DNA from: Noviherbaspirillum aerium
GTDB lineage: Bacteria; Pseudomonadota; Gammaproteobacteria; Burkholderiales; Burkholderiaceae_D
Reading direction: 5' to 3'
Assembly: GCF_008929045.1 (NCBI RefSeq)
Contig: NZ_VFAH01000021.1
Coordinates: 1-64,000, forward strand
DNA length: 64,000 nt
The translations under genes and the position numbers were made by a program. Numbering within the stretch: the stretch's first letter is position 1; each line of letters begins with the position of its first letter. Under the pieces are notes generated by a model. The model was not told the DNA's origin. It searched no databases and saw nothing but the letters and a program-made list of their open reading frames with translations. Shown here piece after piece: positions 16,816 through 25,175 of the stretch.

Positions 16816-17703
16816 GTGACACCTTCAACTTGGCATCCCACCACGCGGGCCGCACTCTGGATGGGCGGCGCCCTGCTCTCGTTGGTAGCCATGGCGCTAG
16901 CCGCCCGCCACCTTTCGGCAACCCTCTCGGTCTTTCAGATCCTGTTTTTCCGCAGCGTTCTGGGGCTGATGATCATCTCGCTACTGCTGAACAAGTACGG
17001 CTGGCACCAGATTAGAACGGCCCACCTCGGCGAGCACCTAATGCGTAACATCAGCCATTTTGGCGGCCAGTACGGCTGGATCTATGGCATCGCCTTCATC
17101 CCGATGGCGCAGGTGTTTGCGATCGAGTTCACCGCGCCGGTCTGGTCGGCGCTGCTGGCCGCGGTGATCCTCGGCGAGCGCCTGACCCTGCCGCGCATCG
17201 TGTCGGTGGTGCTGGGCTTAACCGGCGTGTTCATCATCGTGCGCCCGGACACCGGTGCCGTGCATCCGGCGGCCCTCGCGGTCCTCATGGGCTCAGTGGC
17301 GTTCTCGCTGTCGTACGTGATGACCAAGAAGCTGTCGCCGGTGTCGACGCCGCTGAGCATCCTGTTCTACATGTCGCTGATCCAACTCCCGCTGGGTCTG
17401 GTGCCGTCGGTCATGCACTGGGTGACGCCCACGTTGGTGCAGGTCCCGCTAATCTTGCTGGCCGGCAGCATGGGGCTGATCACGCATTACTGCCTGGCGC
17501 GGGCGATGAAACTGGCCGATGCAACCGTGGTGATCCCGATGGATTTTCTGCGCCTGCCCTTGATCGCGGTCGTTGGCGCGGCGTTCTACGGTGAGCCGCT
17601 GCAGGGACTGCTCTTCGTAGGTGCGGCCTGCATTTTGGGCGGCAATCTCTACAGCATCGTCGCGGAACGCCGCCGGGCAGCCGACAAGGCCACGCAGGCT
17701 TAG
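16816..17703 (+). CDS. EamA/DMT-family transporter
   Basis: A 295-residue inner-membrane protein with about ten hydrophobic helices in two EamA repeats, as in drug/metabolite exporters such as RhaT or YdcZ relatives. It starts at a GTG (16816) with AAAAGGA a few bases upstream; an in-frame ATG at 16759 lacks such a site and gives a hydrophilic extension. It is divergent from the ferredoxin and shares the operator-like palindrome at 16705. It could export a pathway intermediate or import a substrate. Direction and cargo cannot be told. Confidence 0.85.
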   Translation: MTPSTWHPTTRAALWMGGALLSLVAMALAARHLSATLSVFQILFFRSVLGLMIISLLLNKYGWHQIRTAHLGEHLMRNISHFGGQYGWIYGIAFIPMAQVFAIEFTAPVWSALLAAVILGERLTLPRIVSVVLGLTGVFIIVRPDTGAVHPAALAVLMGSVAFSLSYVMTKKLSPVSTPLSILFYMSLIQLPLGLVPSVMHWVTPTLVQVPLILLAGSMGLITHYCLARAMKLADATVVIPMDFLRLPLIAVVGAAFYGEPLQGLLFVGAACILGGNLYSIVAERRRAADKATQA

Positions 17704-17851
17704 GCGCGGATCGGGCGTTATGATTGCGACGCGTCGTCAAGGGCCGGTGGCAGCGCCTTCGGACGCGCCGGCAATGTGCGTGGCAACCAGGCTGTGGCCT
17801 TGCCCCGCGCCCGTCGTCGAGACGAGATGGGGCCATGAACCTGGTTTACCG

Positions 17852-18796
17852 CTAGCGCATGCCGGCGAAGCAGTTCTTGAGGAAGTCGACTGCGGTTTGC
17901 AGTTTGGCGGAGGTGCCGGTGCGCTGCAGCAGCACCGCGTAGACGGCGCGGTTGTCCGGCAGGTAGTCTGCCAGTATCTCGACCAGAGTGCCACGCTTTA
18001 AGTCATCCTCGGCCATCCAGCGCGGGCACATCATGACGCCCAGTCCGGCACGGCAGACGAGCAGGCCGGCTTGGCCGTTGTCGGTCGTGAAGTTACCCTT
18101 TACATGAACGTGGCCAATCTCGTCCTCGCGCTTGACCGGCCAGCGCGTATTCAGACTCGAACCGCGGGTGATCAGGCAGCTATGGTTCATCAGGTCTTCC
18201 GGGACCAACGGCACGCCATACTGGCGAAGGTAGTCCGGCGACGCGCAAAACGCCCGGCTGTACGGCGCCAGCTTGATGGCGATCATTCCTGGGTCGATGA
18301 CATCGGCGATGCGCACCGCCACGTCGATGCGTCCCTTGTACAGGTCAAGCTTCTCCATCGAGAAGTTGATGTCGACCGACAGCAGCGGGTTGTCGCGCAA
18401 GAACCGGGGCAGTTGCGGCGCGATCACCGCCTGCCCGAGCATCGCGGGCGCGGTCAGCCGCAGGTGGCCGGTCGCGGTATCCTGAATCGACGACATCTCC
18501 TCAGCCGCCAAGTCCAGTTCGAGCAGCGCCCGCATTGCGCGCTCGTAGAGCATCTGGCCCACCTCAGTGACCATCAGGTGCCGGGTGTCGCGGTTGAACA
18601 GGCGCTGCCCCGCCTTGGCCTCGAACGCGGCCATGCGCTTGCTGACCATCGCGGGCGTGACATCCATGCGCCGGGCGACCTCCGAAAAATTACCAACCTG
18701 GACCGTGCGCACAAAAATGCGCAGCGTGGTCAAGTCCTCGAAAATGCTAGCGCTTTGCGCCGTCGCTTCCATGAACTGGGTCATCACGCTGGCCAT
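17852..18796 (-). CDS. LysR-family transcriptional regulator
   Basis: A 314-residue LTTR. The winged helix-turn-helix lies near residues 25-80 (FVRTVQVGNFSEVARRMDVT, then AMVSKRMAAFEAKAGQRLFN). The C-terminal part is the LysR substrate-binding domain. The subgroup resembles CrgA/DmlR-type regulators (LTAPAMLGQAVIAPQLPRFL). It follows the Bug gene by 84 bases on the same strand and so may be the last gene of the lower-pathway transcript. It converges with the DMT transporter. It is a candidate for the factor that binds the GGAANA-N5-TNTTCC sites, though that motif is not a classical LTTR T-N11-A box. Confidence 0.9.
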   Translation of the reverse strand: MASVMTQFMEATAQSASIFEDLTTLRIFVRTVQVGNFSEVARRMDVTPAMVSKRMAAFEAKAGQRLFNRDTRHLMVTEVGQMLYERAMRALLELDLAAEEMSSIQDTATGHLRLTAPAMLGQAVIAPQLPRFLRDNPLLSVDINFSMEKLDLYKGRIDVAVRIADVIDPGMIAIKLAPYSRAFCASPDYLRQYGVPLVPEDLMNHSCLITRGSSLNTRWPVKREDEIGHVHVKGNFTTDNGQAGLLVCRAGLGVMMCPRWMAEDDLKRGTLVEILADYLPDNRAVYAVLLQRTGTSAKLQTAVDFLKNCFAGMR

Positions 18797-18880
18797 CTCC
18801 TGCTGTCTCCTTCAATCCTTGCGGTGTATCTTTGCATAAATCCTGTTGGGTCGGAGCAAAGTTGTCGGAGGCTGTTGCAA

Positions 18881-19867
18881 TCAGTCGATGCGGGCACCGG
18901 ACTTTTCGACCGCTGGTTTCCACATCTGCAACTCCTTTTCGATGTAGGCCGCATGCTCTTCCGGGGTGCCCGCCATCGGCTCCGACCCGCGCTCGATCAG
19001 GTTCTTGCGCAGCTCCGGCTCCTTCAGCACCTTGATGATCGATGCATTCAGCCGGTCGACGATCGGGCGTGGGGTGCCGGCCGGGGCGTAGATGCCGTCC
19101 CAGGCGACGACGTCGAAGCCGGCGATCCCGGACTCGGCGATCGTCGGCAAATCCGGGTGGCTTTCCAGCCGCTTGGCTGACGACACCGCCAGTGGCCGCA
19201 CGCGGCCGGCCTTGGCCTGCGGCGCGGTATTGGGCATCACGTCCAGCATCATGTCGATGCGCCCGCCCATCAGGTCGGCGAGCGCCTGCGCGCCGCCGCG
19301 GTACGGGATGTGCTGGATGTCGAGGCCTGCGGTCTGCTTCAGGATTTCCATCGACAGGTGCGAGGTCGTGCCGTTGCCGGCGGAGGCGAACGTATACTTG
19401 CCGGGGTTGGCTTTCACCAGCGCCAGCAGTTCGGCCATCGTTTTCGCGGGAAAGTCGTTACGCACGACCATCATCGCCGCGATCCGGGTCATCTTGGTTA
19501 CCGGCTGGAAGTCCTTCTGCGGATCATAGCCGATCTGCTTGTACAGCCACTTGTTGATGCCGTGCGTGCCATTGGTACCGTAGAGCAGCGTGTAGCCGTC
19601 GGCCGCGCTCTTGGCGACGATCTGCGCCCCCAGGTTGCCACCTGCGCCGGGGCGGTTGTCGATCACGATGTTCTGTCCGAGATCGACCGACACGCGCTGC
19701 ATCACCAGGCGCGCCAGGGTATCGGCGCCGCCGCCCGGCGGAAAGGGTACCACCAGGCGGATCGGCTTGTCCGGATAAGACTGCGCGAACGCGCCCAGCG
19801 GGGCCGCGGCCAGCACGGCGGTCGCGGCGATAGCGGCGATCACGCCACGGCGGGTAGTACTCATCAT
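18881..19867 (-). CDS. Bug-family periplasmic substrate-binding protein
   Basis: A 328-residue Bug/TctC receptor. The signal peptide ends in AAPLGAFAQ; the mature part begins SYPDKPIRLVVPFPPGGGAD, with VIDNRPGAGGNLG near residue 80. Both loops are typical. It is encoded directly after the succinate-semialdehyde dehydrogenase in the lower-pathway operon. No partner membrane genes are present. It may bind a di- or aromatic carboxylate for uptake or sensing. Confidence 0.88.
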   Translation of the reverse strand: MMSTTRRGVIAAIAATAVLAAAPLGAFAQSYPDKPIRLVVPFPPGGGADTLARLVMQRVSVDLGQNIVIDNRPGAGGNLGAQIVAKSAADGYTLLYGTNGTHGINKWLYKQIGYDPQKDFQPVTKMTRIAAMMVVRNDFPAKTMAELLALVKANPGKYTFASAGNGTTSHLSMEILKQTAGLDIQHIPYRGGAQALADLMGGRIDMMLDVMPNTAPQAKAGRVRPLAVSSAKRLESHPDLPTIAESGIAGFDVVAWDGIYAPAGTPRPIVDRLNASIIKVLKEPELRKNLIERGSEPMAGTPEEHAAYIEKELQMWKPAVEKSGARID

Positions 19868-19925
19868 TGCTTTGCTCCTCTTGGATTGGGGTGACCGGTC
19901 TGTGCCGGCCTGTTTTTAATATCGG

Positions 19926-21398
19926 TTACACGGCCAGGCAGACGTACTTCAACTCCAGGTAGTCGTCGATCCCGTAGTGCGAGCCTTCGCGGCCCAACCC
20001 GGATTCCTTGATCCCGCCGAATGGCGCGACCTCGGTCGAGATCAGCCCGGTATTGACGCCGACGATTCCGTACTCGAGGCCTTCGGCGACCCGGTAGATG
20101 CGGCTGATGTCGCGCCCGTAGAAGTACGAGGCCAGTCCGAACTCGGTGTCGTTGGCCATCGCGATCGCCTCGGCGTCGGTGGTGAACCGGAACAGCGCGG
20201 CGACCGGGCCGAAGGTTTCCTCGTGGGCGATCTTCATGTCCGGGGTGGCGCCGGTGATCACCGCCGGCTCGACGAAATTGCCGCCGAGCGCATGGCGCTG
20301 GCCGCCCAGCACCAGCTGGCCGCCCTTTTGTACCGCGTCTTCGACATGCTCCAGCACCTTTGCGACGGAATTGTCGTCGATCAGCGGGCCGATCGTCACG
20401 CCCTGCTCCAGGCCGTAACCAACTCGCAACGCCTTGACGCGTTCAACCAGGCGCCGCGCGAATTCGTCGTAGACGCCGTCCTGCACCAGCAGCCGGTTCG
20501 CGCAGACGCAGGTCTGGCCGGCATTGCGGTATTTCGACGCGATCGCGCCCTCCACCGCTGCGTCCAGGTCGGCATCGTCGAACACGATGAACGGCGCGTT
20601 GCCGCCCAATTCCATCGAGGTCTTCTTGACCGTTTCCGCGCACTGGCGCAGCAGGATCTTGCCAACCTCGGTCGAGCCGGTGAAGGTCAGCTTGCGCACT
20701 AGCGGGTTGGACGTCATCTCGCCGCCGATCCCCGAGGCACTGCCGGTCACCACCGAGAACACGCCGGCCGGCACGCCGGCGCGCTCGGCCAGTTCCGCGA
20801 GCGCGAACGCCGAATACGGGGTCGCGGTCGCGGGTTTCAGGACCATCGTGCAGCCGGCGGCCAGCGCTGGTCCAGCCTTTCGGGTGATCATCGCCGCCGG
20901 GAAGTTCCACGGCGTGATCGCCGCGCAAACCCCGATCGGCTCCTTGGTGACGTGAATGCGCTTATCGGCCTGGTGGCCAGGAATCGTGTCGCCATAGACG
21001 CGCCTCGCCTCTTCCGCGAACCACTCGAGAAACGATGCCGCGTAGCCGATTTCGCCGCGCGACTCGGCCAGCGGCTTGCCCTGCTCGAGCGTCATCAGGA
21101 TTGCCAAGTCTTCTTGGTGCGCCAGCATCAGCTCATACCAGCGGCGCAGGATCGTTCCGCGTTCCTTGGCGGTCTTGGCGCGCCAGGACGGCCAGGCGGC
21201 GTTCGCGGCAGCAATTGCGCGGCGGGTCTCGTCGGCACCCATCGCGGGCACGGTGCCGATCGTCTTGCCGGTGGCGGGATTGGTGACGGGGATCGTCTTG
21301 CCGCTGTCGGCGGCGCACCATTGGCCGTTGATGTAGCAGGCCTGCCTGAACAGCGTTGGGTCGTGCAGCGGCGGGGCTGCGGTGTCGTTTGCCATCAT
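19926..21398 (-). CDS. gabD: NAD(P)-dependent succinate-semialdehyde dehydrogenase
   Basis: A 490-residue aldehyde dehydrogenase of the GabD class. It shows ITPWNFPAAMITRK, FTGSTEVGK, the catalytic Glu in ELGGNAPF and catalytic Cys in GQTCVCANR, and the C-terminal PFGGIKESGLGREGSHYG typical of SSADH. It oxidises succinate semialdehyde to succinate. Its position right after hpaI is meaningful, because HpaI releases pyruvate and succinate semialdehyde. The ATG at 21398 is followed by a second ATG; either could be used, while a further upstream ATG at 21416 is less likely. Start of hpaI stop-to-gene gap is about 25 bases. Confidence 0.92.
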   Translation of the reverse strand: MMANDTAAPPLHDPTLFRQACYINGQWCAADSGKTIPVTNPATGKTIGTVPAMGADETRRAIAAANAAWPSWRAKTAKERGTILRRWYELMLAHQEDLAILMTLEQGKPLAESRGEIGYAASFLEWFAEEARRVYGDTIPGHQADKRIHVTKEPIGVCAAITPWNFPAAMITRKAGPALAAGCTMVLKPATATPYSAFALAELAERAGVPAGVFSVVTGSASGIGGEMTSNPLVRKLTFTGSTEVGKILLRQCAETVKKTSMELGGNAPFIVFDDADLDAAVEGAIASKYRNAGQTCVCANRLLVQDGVYDEFARRLVERVKALRVGYGLEQGVTIGPLIDDNSVAKVLEHVEDAVQKGGQLVLGGQRHALGGNFVEPAVITGATPDMKIAHEETFGPVAALFRFTTDAEAIAMANDTEFGLASYFYGRDISRIYRVAEGLEYGIVGVNTGLISTEVAPFGGIKESGLGREGSHYGIDDYLELKYVCLAV

Positions 21399-21422
21399 GT
21401 CTCTACTCTTTATCAATGCGGA

Positions 21423-22235
21423 TCAATAGACGGAGGGGCCGTCGCTTTTCGGCGGGGCCGGGGCTTCCTCACCCTTGAAGCGGCGCGCCAGCGCCTCGGC
21501 ACTTTTAACCAGGAGCGTGGTGTCCACGCCGACCGCGGTGAAGGTGGTGCCCAGTTCGATGTAACGGCGCGCGAGCGCCTCGTCGGCGATCAGGATGCCG
21601 GCAGCCTTGCCCGATGCGACGATCCGGCGGATGCCATCCTCGACCGCACGCTGCACATCCGGGTGGCCGGGGTCGCCCAGGTGCCCCATGTCGGCGGCCA
21701 GGTCGGACGGGCCGATGAACACGCCGTCGACGCCATCAACCGCGCAGATCGCTTCGATCTCGGCCATCGCCGAAACGGTTTCGACCTGCACCAGCACGCA
21801 GATCTGGTCATTGGCCCGCTTCAGGTAGTTCGGCGTGCGGTTCCATTGCGACGCGCGCGCCAGTGCCGCGCCGACACCGCGCACGCCCTGCGGCGGATAG
21901 CGGGTCGACGCCACCGCGCGCTGCGCTTCGTTGGCGTTCTGCACCATCGGGATCAGCAAGGTGGTGGCGCCGACGTCGAGCAGGCGCTTGATTTCGACTA
22001 TGTCGTTCCAGGCGCTGCGCACCACCGGGTGCGCCGGGTGCGGGGCCAGTGCTTGCAGTTGCGCCAGTACCGAATCCAGCGTGTTGGGCGCGTGTTCGGC
22101 GTCGATCAAGAGCCAGTCAAAGCCGGCGCCGGCCACCATCTCGGCGGCGTAGCCGCTGCACATTCCGAGCCACAGGCCGATCTGGGATTGCTTTTGCGCG
22201 AGCGCGCGCTTGAAGGTGTTTTCCATGGCCATCAT
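21423..22235 (-). CDS. hpaI: 4-hydroxy-2-oxoheptane-1,7-dioate aldolase HpaI
   Basis: A 270-residue class II aldolase of the HpcH/HpaI family. The active-site regions are [12 protein letters not shown] (His), VQVETVSAM (metal-ligand Glu) and [13 protein letters not shown] (metal-ligand Asp). The sequence around [21 protein letters not shown] and [21 protein letters not shown] matches HpaI closely. It splits 4-hydroxy-2-oxoheptanedioate into pyruvate and succinate semialdehyde. It overlaps the hpaH stop by four bases and precedes the SSADH gene, so the three consecutive steps are encoded in order. Confidence 0.92.
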   Translation of the reverse strand: MMAMENTFKRALAQKQSQIGLWLGMCSGYAAEMVAGAGFDWLLIDAEHAPNTLDSVLAQLQALAPHPAHPVVRSAWNDIVEIKRLLDVGATTLLIPMVQNANEAQRAVASTRYPPQGVRGVGAALARASQWNRTPNYLKRANDQICVLVQVETVSAMAEIEAICAVDGVDGVFIGPSDLAADMGHLGDPGHPDVQRAVEDGIRRIVASGKAAGILIADEALARRYIELGTTFTAVGVDTTLLVKSAEALARRFKGEEAPAPPKSDGPSVY

Positions 22236-23035
22236 CCGAAATGGCAGGACACGGCGCCCAGCGGGCCGTAATCGACGAACAGGGTGTCGCTCTTTTTGGC
22301 GAACACCGGGCGGGTGAAGGAGCCGCCGAGGATCACCTGGCCCTTTTCTAGCGCTACGCCGTGCTCGGCCAACCGGTTGGCCAGCCAGACGACGCCATTC
22401 GCCGGGTGGTTCAGCACGCCGGCGGCCACCCCGGTCTCCTCAATAACCGCATTTTGAGAAAGGATCGCCGATACCCAGCGCAAGTCGACCTCGTTGACGC
22501 GCACAGGGCGTCCGCCCAGCACCACGCCAGCATTGGCGGCGTTGTCGGCGATCGTGTCGAACACCTTGCGCGTGCGCTTGGTCTCCGGGTCTACCATGTG
22601 CGAGCGCGAATCAATGATTTCCAGCGCCGGCGTGACATATCGCACCGCGTCCAGCACATCGAACAGCGTGATGTTCGGGCCTTCGAGGCGCCGGTCCATG
22701 ATGAACGCCAGTTCCACTTCCACACGGGGAGCGATGAAGCGGTCGGTCGGGATAGTGTCGCCGTCATGGAAGAACATGTCTTCCAGCAGCGCGCCGAAAT
22801 CAGGCTCGTTGATGCCGACCGCCTGCTGCATCGCTCGGGAGGTCAGACCGATTTTGTGACCCTTCAAGGGGTTACCGGCGTCGATCTTCTTCTGCACCCA
22901 GGCTTTCTGGATTGCGTAGGCGTCGGCGATGGTGATATCGGGATGGCGCAGCGAGATCTGTCTTATCTGGGTGCGGGTCTGTTCGGCCTGCAGGAATTCG
23001 CTGGCCAGTTGCTCGATGATGTCGGGGGTAAGCAA
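22232..23035 (-). CDS. hpaH: 2-oxo-hept-4-ene-1,7-dioate hydratase HpaH
   Basis: A 267-residue hydratase of the 2-keto-4-pentenoate hydratase/FAH-like fold. Blocks such as [31 protein letters not shown] and [17 protein letters not shown] match HpaH (HpcG) of the homoprotocatechuate pathway. It adds water to the 2-oxoheptenedioate before HpaI cleavage. I chose the TTG at 23035 because AAGGAG lies six bases upstream and the resulting length fits the family. An ATG at 23113 would overlap the preceding SnoaL-like gene by about 50 bases and adds a proline-rich extension. Confidence 0.9.
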   Translation of the reverse strand: MLTPDIIEQLASEFLQAEQTRTQIRQISLRHPDITIADAYAIQKAWVQKKIDAGNPLKGHKIGLTSRAMQQAVGINEPDFGALLEDMFFHDGDTIPTDRFIAPRVEVELAFIMDRRLEGPNITLFDVLDAVRYVTPALEIIDSRSHMVDPETKRTRKVFDTIADNAANAGVVLGGRPVRVNEVDLRWVSAILSQNAVIEETGVAAGVLNHPANGVVWLANRLAEHGVALEKGQVILGGSFTRPVFAKKSDTLFVDYGPLGAVSCHFG

Positions 23036-23064
23036 AACGGTCTCCTTGGGGGGCGCAGGGGCGC

Positions 23065-23475
23065 TTACTCGGCGGGCAGGAAGCGGTGGCTGGTCTTGGA
23101 CTGGATCCGCCACTGTCCGTCCTCCATCACCAGCTCATCGATGCAGGCGCGCACGCCCAAAAACTGGGGCGCGCCCGGCTTGCCGTCCTCGCTGTTGTGG
23201 GTCTCGTAGGCGCTCATGTAAAAGCGGACGCGCGCGGTGGTTTCGGTCGCGTCCTCCAAGAACAGGTTGGTCACGATATGCGCGGTCTGGCGCTTCGGAT
23301 CACGCTTGTCCAGCGCGGCCAGCACCCCATCTGGGCCGGTCAGTTCGATGCCGGCGCGGTTCCAGACGCCGTCTCTGGCGATCAGGCCGGCCGAGATTGC
23401 ATGCTGGCGGGTGTCCAGACCGGCGAAGAACCGGTAGACCACGGCAGCGATGTTGTTGTATTCGTGGGAAGTCAT
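23065..23475 (-). CDS. SnoaL/NTF2-like small protein
   Basis: A 136-residue protein with the NTF2-like pattern (YRFFAGLDTRQHAISAGLIARDGVW, then a C-terminal DGQWRIQSKTSHRFLPAE). Relatives include polyketide cyclases, ketosteroid isomerase-like enzymes and oxygenase small subunits. It is the first gene of the lower-pathway operon, 29 bases before hpaH. It may be an isomerase or dehydratase acting on an unsaturated acid, but no catalytic residue set can be fixed. Not an oxygenase beta subunit by length or by its C-terminus. Confidence 0.75.
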   Translation of the reverse strand: MTSHEYNNIAAVVYRFFAGLDTRQHAISAGLIARDGVWNRAGIELTGPDGVLAALDKRDPKRQTAHIVTNLFLEDATETTARVRFYMSAYETHNSEDGKPGAPQFLGVRACIDELVMEDGQWRIQSKTSHRFLPAE

Positions 23476-23594
23476 TGCAGCGTCTCCTTCACGGGGCGCT
23501 AGCCCCTAGTTAGTTCGAATAAACGAGCGCAAACGAGCGCACACGCCCGCCGTTGATCGTGCCTTATTGCCGTACCGCCAACAACCGCCGCACT

Positions 23595-23611
23595 GGAACA
23601 ACACTTATTCC
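23595..23611. promoter_or_regulatory. Palindromic operator candidate, site 4
   Basis: GGAACA, spacer ACACT and TATTCC form an inverted repeat with one mismatch, 120 bases upstream of the first gene of the lower-pathway operon. It fits the layout of the sites at 2556, 16256 and 16705. Confidence 0.6.
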
Positions 23612-23636
23612 GGGCAGCAGAAGATCCGGGCGGCGA

Positions 23637-24854
23637 TCAGGCGGCGATCGCGAGCTTGGCCAACGGCATGGCCGGATCAGCGAAGCGTCCGGCATCGATC
23701 CGGGTGCCGTCGGACACGAACTTGCGCAGCGTCCTAAAATCACGCGGATTGTTGGCGACGATCGCCGACAGCACCCGTCCGTCCGCCGTCAGATCGACGA
23801 CCATCATCCGGCTGGCGTCGCCGCGCGTCACCTGAATCGCCCCCGGCGCGCTGCGGCCGGCCAGCTGCACCATCGTGTCGTACTGCTGGGACCAGAAGTA
23901 CGGCACCGGCCGATAGTCGACCGCCTGCCCCAGTACCGCACGCGCGGCGGCAATGCCCTGGTCCTGGGCGTTCTGCCAGGACTCCAGCCGCAGCAGTCCC
24001 TGGTCCTCGCGCATCGCGGTAACATCCCCGGCGGCGAAGATGTCGGGGTCCGAGGTGCGGCACTGGCGATCGACGATTACGCCATGGTCGCACTCCAGCC
24101 CCGCCTGGGACGCCACCGCATCGTTTTGGATCAGGCCGATCCCGACCACCACGAGGTGAACGTTCACGCTGCTGCCATCCGCCAGCACGGCTCTGCAGCC
24201 GGCGCTGCTGGTGTTTTCCAGGGCGGCGACGCCGGATGACAGGCGCAGATCGACGCCGTGCGACGCGTGCAGGTCCGTCAGATAGGCCGACAGCGCGGGT
24301 GATCCTGTGCGCCCGCACAAGGTTGCGCCGGATTCGACCAGCGTCACATTGCATCCCAGCTGACGCGCCGAGGCGGCCACCTCCAGCCCTATCCAGCCAC
24401 CGCCAATGACCAGCAGGTGCGCGCCGGGCTTCAGGGCCGAGCGCAGGCGCTGGGCATCGTCCAGCGTGCGCAGCGTATGGACGCAGGGGGCATCGATGCC
24501 GGGCAGTGGTGGGACGCGCGCGATGCCACCGGTAGCCAGGATCAGCTTGTCGTAGCCGATCGTCTCGTCGTTGGACAGGACGATCTGACGGGCGACACGA
24601 TCGATGCGTACACAGGCGAGCGACGGCAGCCAGTCGATGTCCAGATCGGCCATCTCGGCCGCCGACAACAAGCTGTCCATTTGGGTCGGATCGGGTTGCA
24701 GTTGCTCCTTTGACAACGGCGGGCGTTCGTACGGCGGGTGCGCCTCGTACCCGACCAGCACCACGTGCCCGGCGAAGCCCTCGTTGCGCAGCGTGCGGGC
24801 CGCCCAAGCACCGGCCTGGCCGGCACCGACAACCACAATTGTTTGCTGGCTCAT
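23637..24854 (-). CDS. NAD(P)/FAD ferredoxin reductase
   Basis: A 405-residue FAD-dependent reductase of the class that serves Rieske oxygenases. The FAD motif VVVGAGQAGAWAARTLR is at the N-terminus and YERPPLSKEQL follows near residue 45. The NAD-binding motif VIGGGWIGLEVAASARQLG lies near 150, and DIFAAGDVT near 270 closes the FAD site. It passes electrons from NAD(P)H to the ferredoxin. It overlaps the ferredoxin gene by four bases (ATGA). As the only such reductase in the window it probably supplies both oxygenase modules. The upstream in-frame ATG at 24926 lies inside the ferredoxin gene and was rejected. Confidence 0.92.
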   Translation of the reverse strand: MSQQTIVVVGAGQAGAWAARTLRNEGFAGHVVLVGYEAHPPYERPPLSKEQLQPDPTQMDSLLSAAEMADLDIDWLPSLACVRIDRVARQIVLSNDETIGYDKLILATGGIARVPPLPGIDAPCVHTLRTLDDAQRLRSALKPGAHLLVIGGGWIGLEVAASARQLGCNVTLVESGATLCGRTGSPALSAYLTDLHASHGVDLRLSSGVAALENTSSAGCRAVLADGSSVNVHLVVVGIGLIQNDAVASQAGLECDHGVIVDRQCRTSDPDIFAAGDVTAMREDQGLLRLESWQNAQDQGIAAARAVLGQAVDYRPVPYFWSQQYDTMVQLAGRSAPGAIQVTRGDASRMMVVDLTADGRVLSAIVANNPRDFRTLRKFVSDGTRIDAGRFADPAMPLAKLAIAA

Positions 24855-25174
24855 CGCGCGCCCTCTTCCAAGTAAATCACCCCGTCCTCCACCTTGACTG
24901 GATAGGTCGTCAGGTTGACCGTGCACGGCGGCGTCTTGACGACCCCGGTGGCGATGTCAAACATCCCCTGGTGCAGCGGGCACTCGATCATGCCATCGAC
25001 GATATAGCCCTCGGCCAGGCTCGCATTGCCGTGCGGGCACCGATCCTGGGTTGCGCAAACCTTATCGCCGAGCAGATACAGGCAGACCGCCTCGGTGCCG
25101 TGGATCACCCGCATCGTACCGGTTTCTTCCGGCACGTCGGCGACCTTTGCAATCGGAATCCAATGGCCGCTCAT
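24851..25174 (-). CDS. Rieske-type [2Fe-2S] ferredoxin (module B)
   Basis: A 107-residue ferredoxin with cluster ligands C46, H48, C65 and H68 (CPHGNASL, CPLHQGMF). It starts one base after the stop codon of the module B alpha subunit. It is clearly a paralogue of the module A ferredoxin, but the two differ at many positions. It should carry electrons from the reductase encoded directly downstream. Confidence 0.92.
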   Translation of the reverse strand: MSGHWIPIAKVADVPEETGTMRVIHGTEAVCLYLLGDKVCATQDRCPHGNASLAEGYIVDGMIECPLHQGMFDIATGVVKTPPCTVNLTTYPVKVEDGVIYLEEGAR

Positions 25175-25175
25175 C

